Assembly: GCF_001983935.1 (NCBI RefSeq)
Contig: NZ_CP017641.1
Coordinates: 3,906,001-3,970,000 of the forward strand
Origin: Fuerstiella marisgermanici
Lineage (GTDB): Bacteria; Planctomycetota; Planctomycetia; Planctomycetales; Planctomycetaceae
Reading direction: 5' to 3'
Length of the DNA: 64,000 bases
Shown piece after piece: positions 63,138 through 64,000 of this stretch (position 1 is its first letter; the number at the start of each line of letters is the position of its first letter). The position numbers and the translations under genes were made by a program. Under the pieces are notes generated by a model. It had not been told where the DNA came from and did not search any database. It saw nothing but the letters and a program-made list of their open reading frames with translations.

Positions 63138-63923
63138 TTATCGTAGAAACCACTCACGGGCTAGGGCAAGCAGGACGCCGAGCACAATGAGTAGTAACAG
63201 GGTTAGCAAATCCCGATGAAGCGGAACTCTGGGGTGAGCCCCGTAAATTGAGGATGGTGTCAAAATCCGACCTTCGCCCGATTCGATTTTCGTCAACCAA
63301 TTTGAGTACCAGTCAGTAAACGTGACCTGATCGCCGTTCTCGTCTTTGACCGGAGCGATTCCACCGTGATCGGCCCGCATGTCATCCCAGACGAAGCCTT
63401 GTTGTTCGCCATGAACCACCAACCACTGAAGCAGACCGCATCCAAGATGGCAGATCGGGATGGCACCGTCCATGATCGCAGGGCTCCAGTACCGCTCCTC
63501 CAGCAGCGAATCCCATTTCTCCACCAGACGGTCTTCATCGTCCCGAGACATCCCCTGCTGAATATCCGGCTCCTGATCAAAGAACTCCTTCCCCAGATTC
63601 CACGCTTCAGAATGGGGGAACGGTGTCCCCGGATCACCAAAGGGTAGATGCTCTCCCCATCGCCCATCCTCCTCGTACCCGAACTGAAAAAAGCCGTAGG
63701 CTGGCCCGGCACCACCGTTGCCGATCTCAGTGACGAAGCGACGATAATCCTCCGGCAGTCGGATGTTGTACTTTGCCTCGAAGACTTCAATCTCAGAGAC
63801 ATCCAGTGGTGACTTCAGAAGATAGTCATGACCCGATGAACCGAACACGGCTCGCTTTCGGTCGGTGTTGCTGAGCACCCTAAGGCGCTCAGTGATGTCA
63901 TCTTTTTTGAGCTTGGTATTCAT
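63138..63923 (-). CDS. SMI1/KNR4-family protein with C-terminal membrane segment
   Basis: 261 aa. The family signature reads FEAKYNIRLPEDYRRFVTEIGNGGAGPAYGFFQFG in segments, followed by HLGCGLLQWLVVHGEQQGFVWDD. SMI1/KNR4 proteins frequently act as immunity proteins of toxin systems. A C-terminal helix (LLTLLLLIVLGVLLALA) is atypical and would anchor it. ATG 63923 is preferred because it lies one base from the stop of the upstream gene (63925). Confidence 0.88.
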   Translation of the reverse strand: MNTKLKKDDITERLRVLSNTDRKRAVFGSSGHDYLLKSPLDVSEIEVFEAKYNIRLPEDYRRFVTEIGNGGAGPAYGFFQFGYEEDGRWGEHLPFGDPGTPFPHSEAWNLGKEFFDQEPDIQQGMSRDDEDRLVEKWDSLLEERYWSPAIMDGAIPICHLGCGLLQWLVVHGEQQGFVWDDMRADHGGIAPVKDENGDQVTFTDWYSNWLTKIESGEGRILTPSSIYGAHPRVPLHRDLLTLLLLIVLGVLLALAREWFLR

Positions 63924-63924
63924 T

Positions 63925-64000
63925 TCAAAGGTATGTGCTGAATTCATCACCAAACATAACGATCAACAGGCCGAGAATCGCCAGCCCAATCCCAAGAGGT
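63925..64000 (-). CDS. C-terminus of a membrane protein entering from the right edge
   Basis: The frame PLGIGLAILGLLIVMFGDEF then STYL and stop (TGA 63925-63927) is open to the window edge. It is a hydrophobic helix and probably the last segment of a small membrane protein in the same operon. Confidence 0.5.
   Translation of the reverse strand, partial: PLGIGLAILGLLIVMFGDEFSTYL

Overview
The window most likely comes from a planctomycete (Planctomycetota). This is inferred from gene content, not from a marker gene: a giant PKD/cadherin-like repeat protein ending in RTX-type repeats, many small proteins of types common in that phylum (SUFU, SMI1/KNR4, DUF2199, DUF6933-like), abundant IS66 and ISAs1 elements, and a bacterial Ro60 protein. 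No rRNA and no intact tRNA is present.

Layout. 1-10.5 kb: one giant repeat-protein gene, cut by an IS66-family element (542-2112). 10.5-15.0 kb: insertion-sequence wreckage; a serine-recombinase element (about 11175-13797) sits inside a DDE transposase gene whose two halves lie at 11031-11180 and 13798-14715. 15.0-27 kb: an integrative element that starts at a 3' tRNA-Arg(TCG) fragment (attachment site) with a tyrosine integrase, an excisionase-like protein, a regulator, a DUF5131 protein, several unknown genes and a winged-helix/family-A-polymerase-like protein. An ISAs1 element and a second IS66 copy have entered it. 28.8-40.3 kb: accessory metabolic, repair and hypothetical genes (AlkB-like oxygenase, DsbA/FrnE-like, DoxX-like, esterase, TPR, HAD phosphatase, cupin, maltose acetyltransferase-like, lipase, GNAT).

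40.5-54 kb: a probable anti-phage cluster. Leftward run XRE regulator, ImmA/IrrE peptidase and a 925-aa SIR2 protein. Divergently, and rightward, run a Pycsar pyrimidine-cyclase-like gene with two cyclase-type domains, an E2-like/SEC-C protein, and a cNMP-binding/TIR effector (PycTIR type). The effector is broken by an ISAs1 element that is itself hit by a third IS66 copy. A Schlafen/AlbA_2 ATPase-like gene and a two-domain hydrolase follow.

54-64 kb: small accessory genes, then the most unusual part. A leftward unit contains an unknown 269-aa protein, three structured RNA elements, Ro60 (TROVE + vWA) and a fourth RNA element. All four RNAs share one conserved two-strand internal-loop module closed by covarying helices. 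Their heads differ: two are circularly permuted tRNA mimics (T-arm and 3' acceptor strand before 5' acceptor strand and D-arm), one has only a T-arm, one is a plain hairpin. They look like Ro60-bound bacterial Y RNAs (YrlA type) in a multi-copy, head-swapped set. Beyond this lie a small membrane protein, GNAT, DUF6933-like and SMI1/KNR4 genes.

Gene decay is frequent: besides the insertions, three genes are each interrupted by one in-frame stop codon (21992, 40104, 55444).
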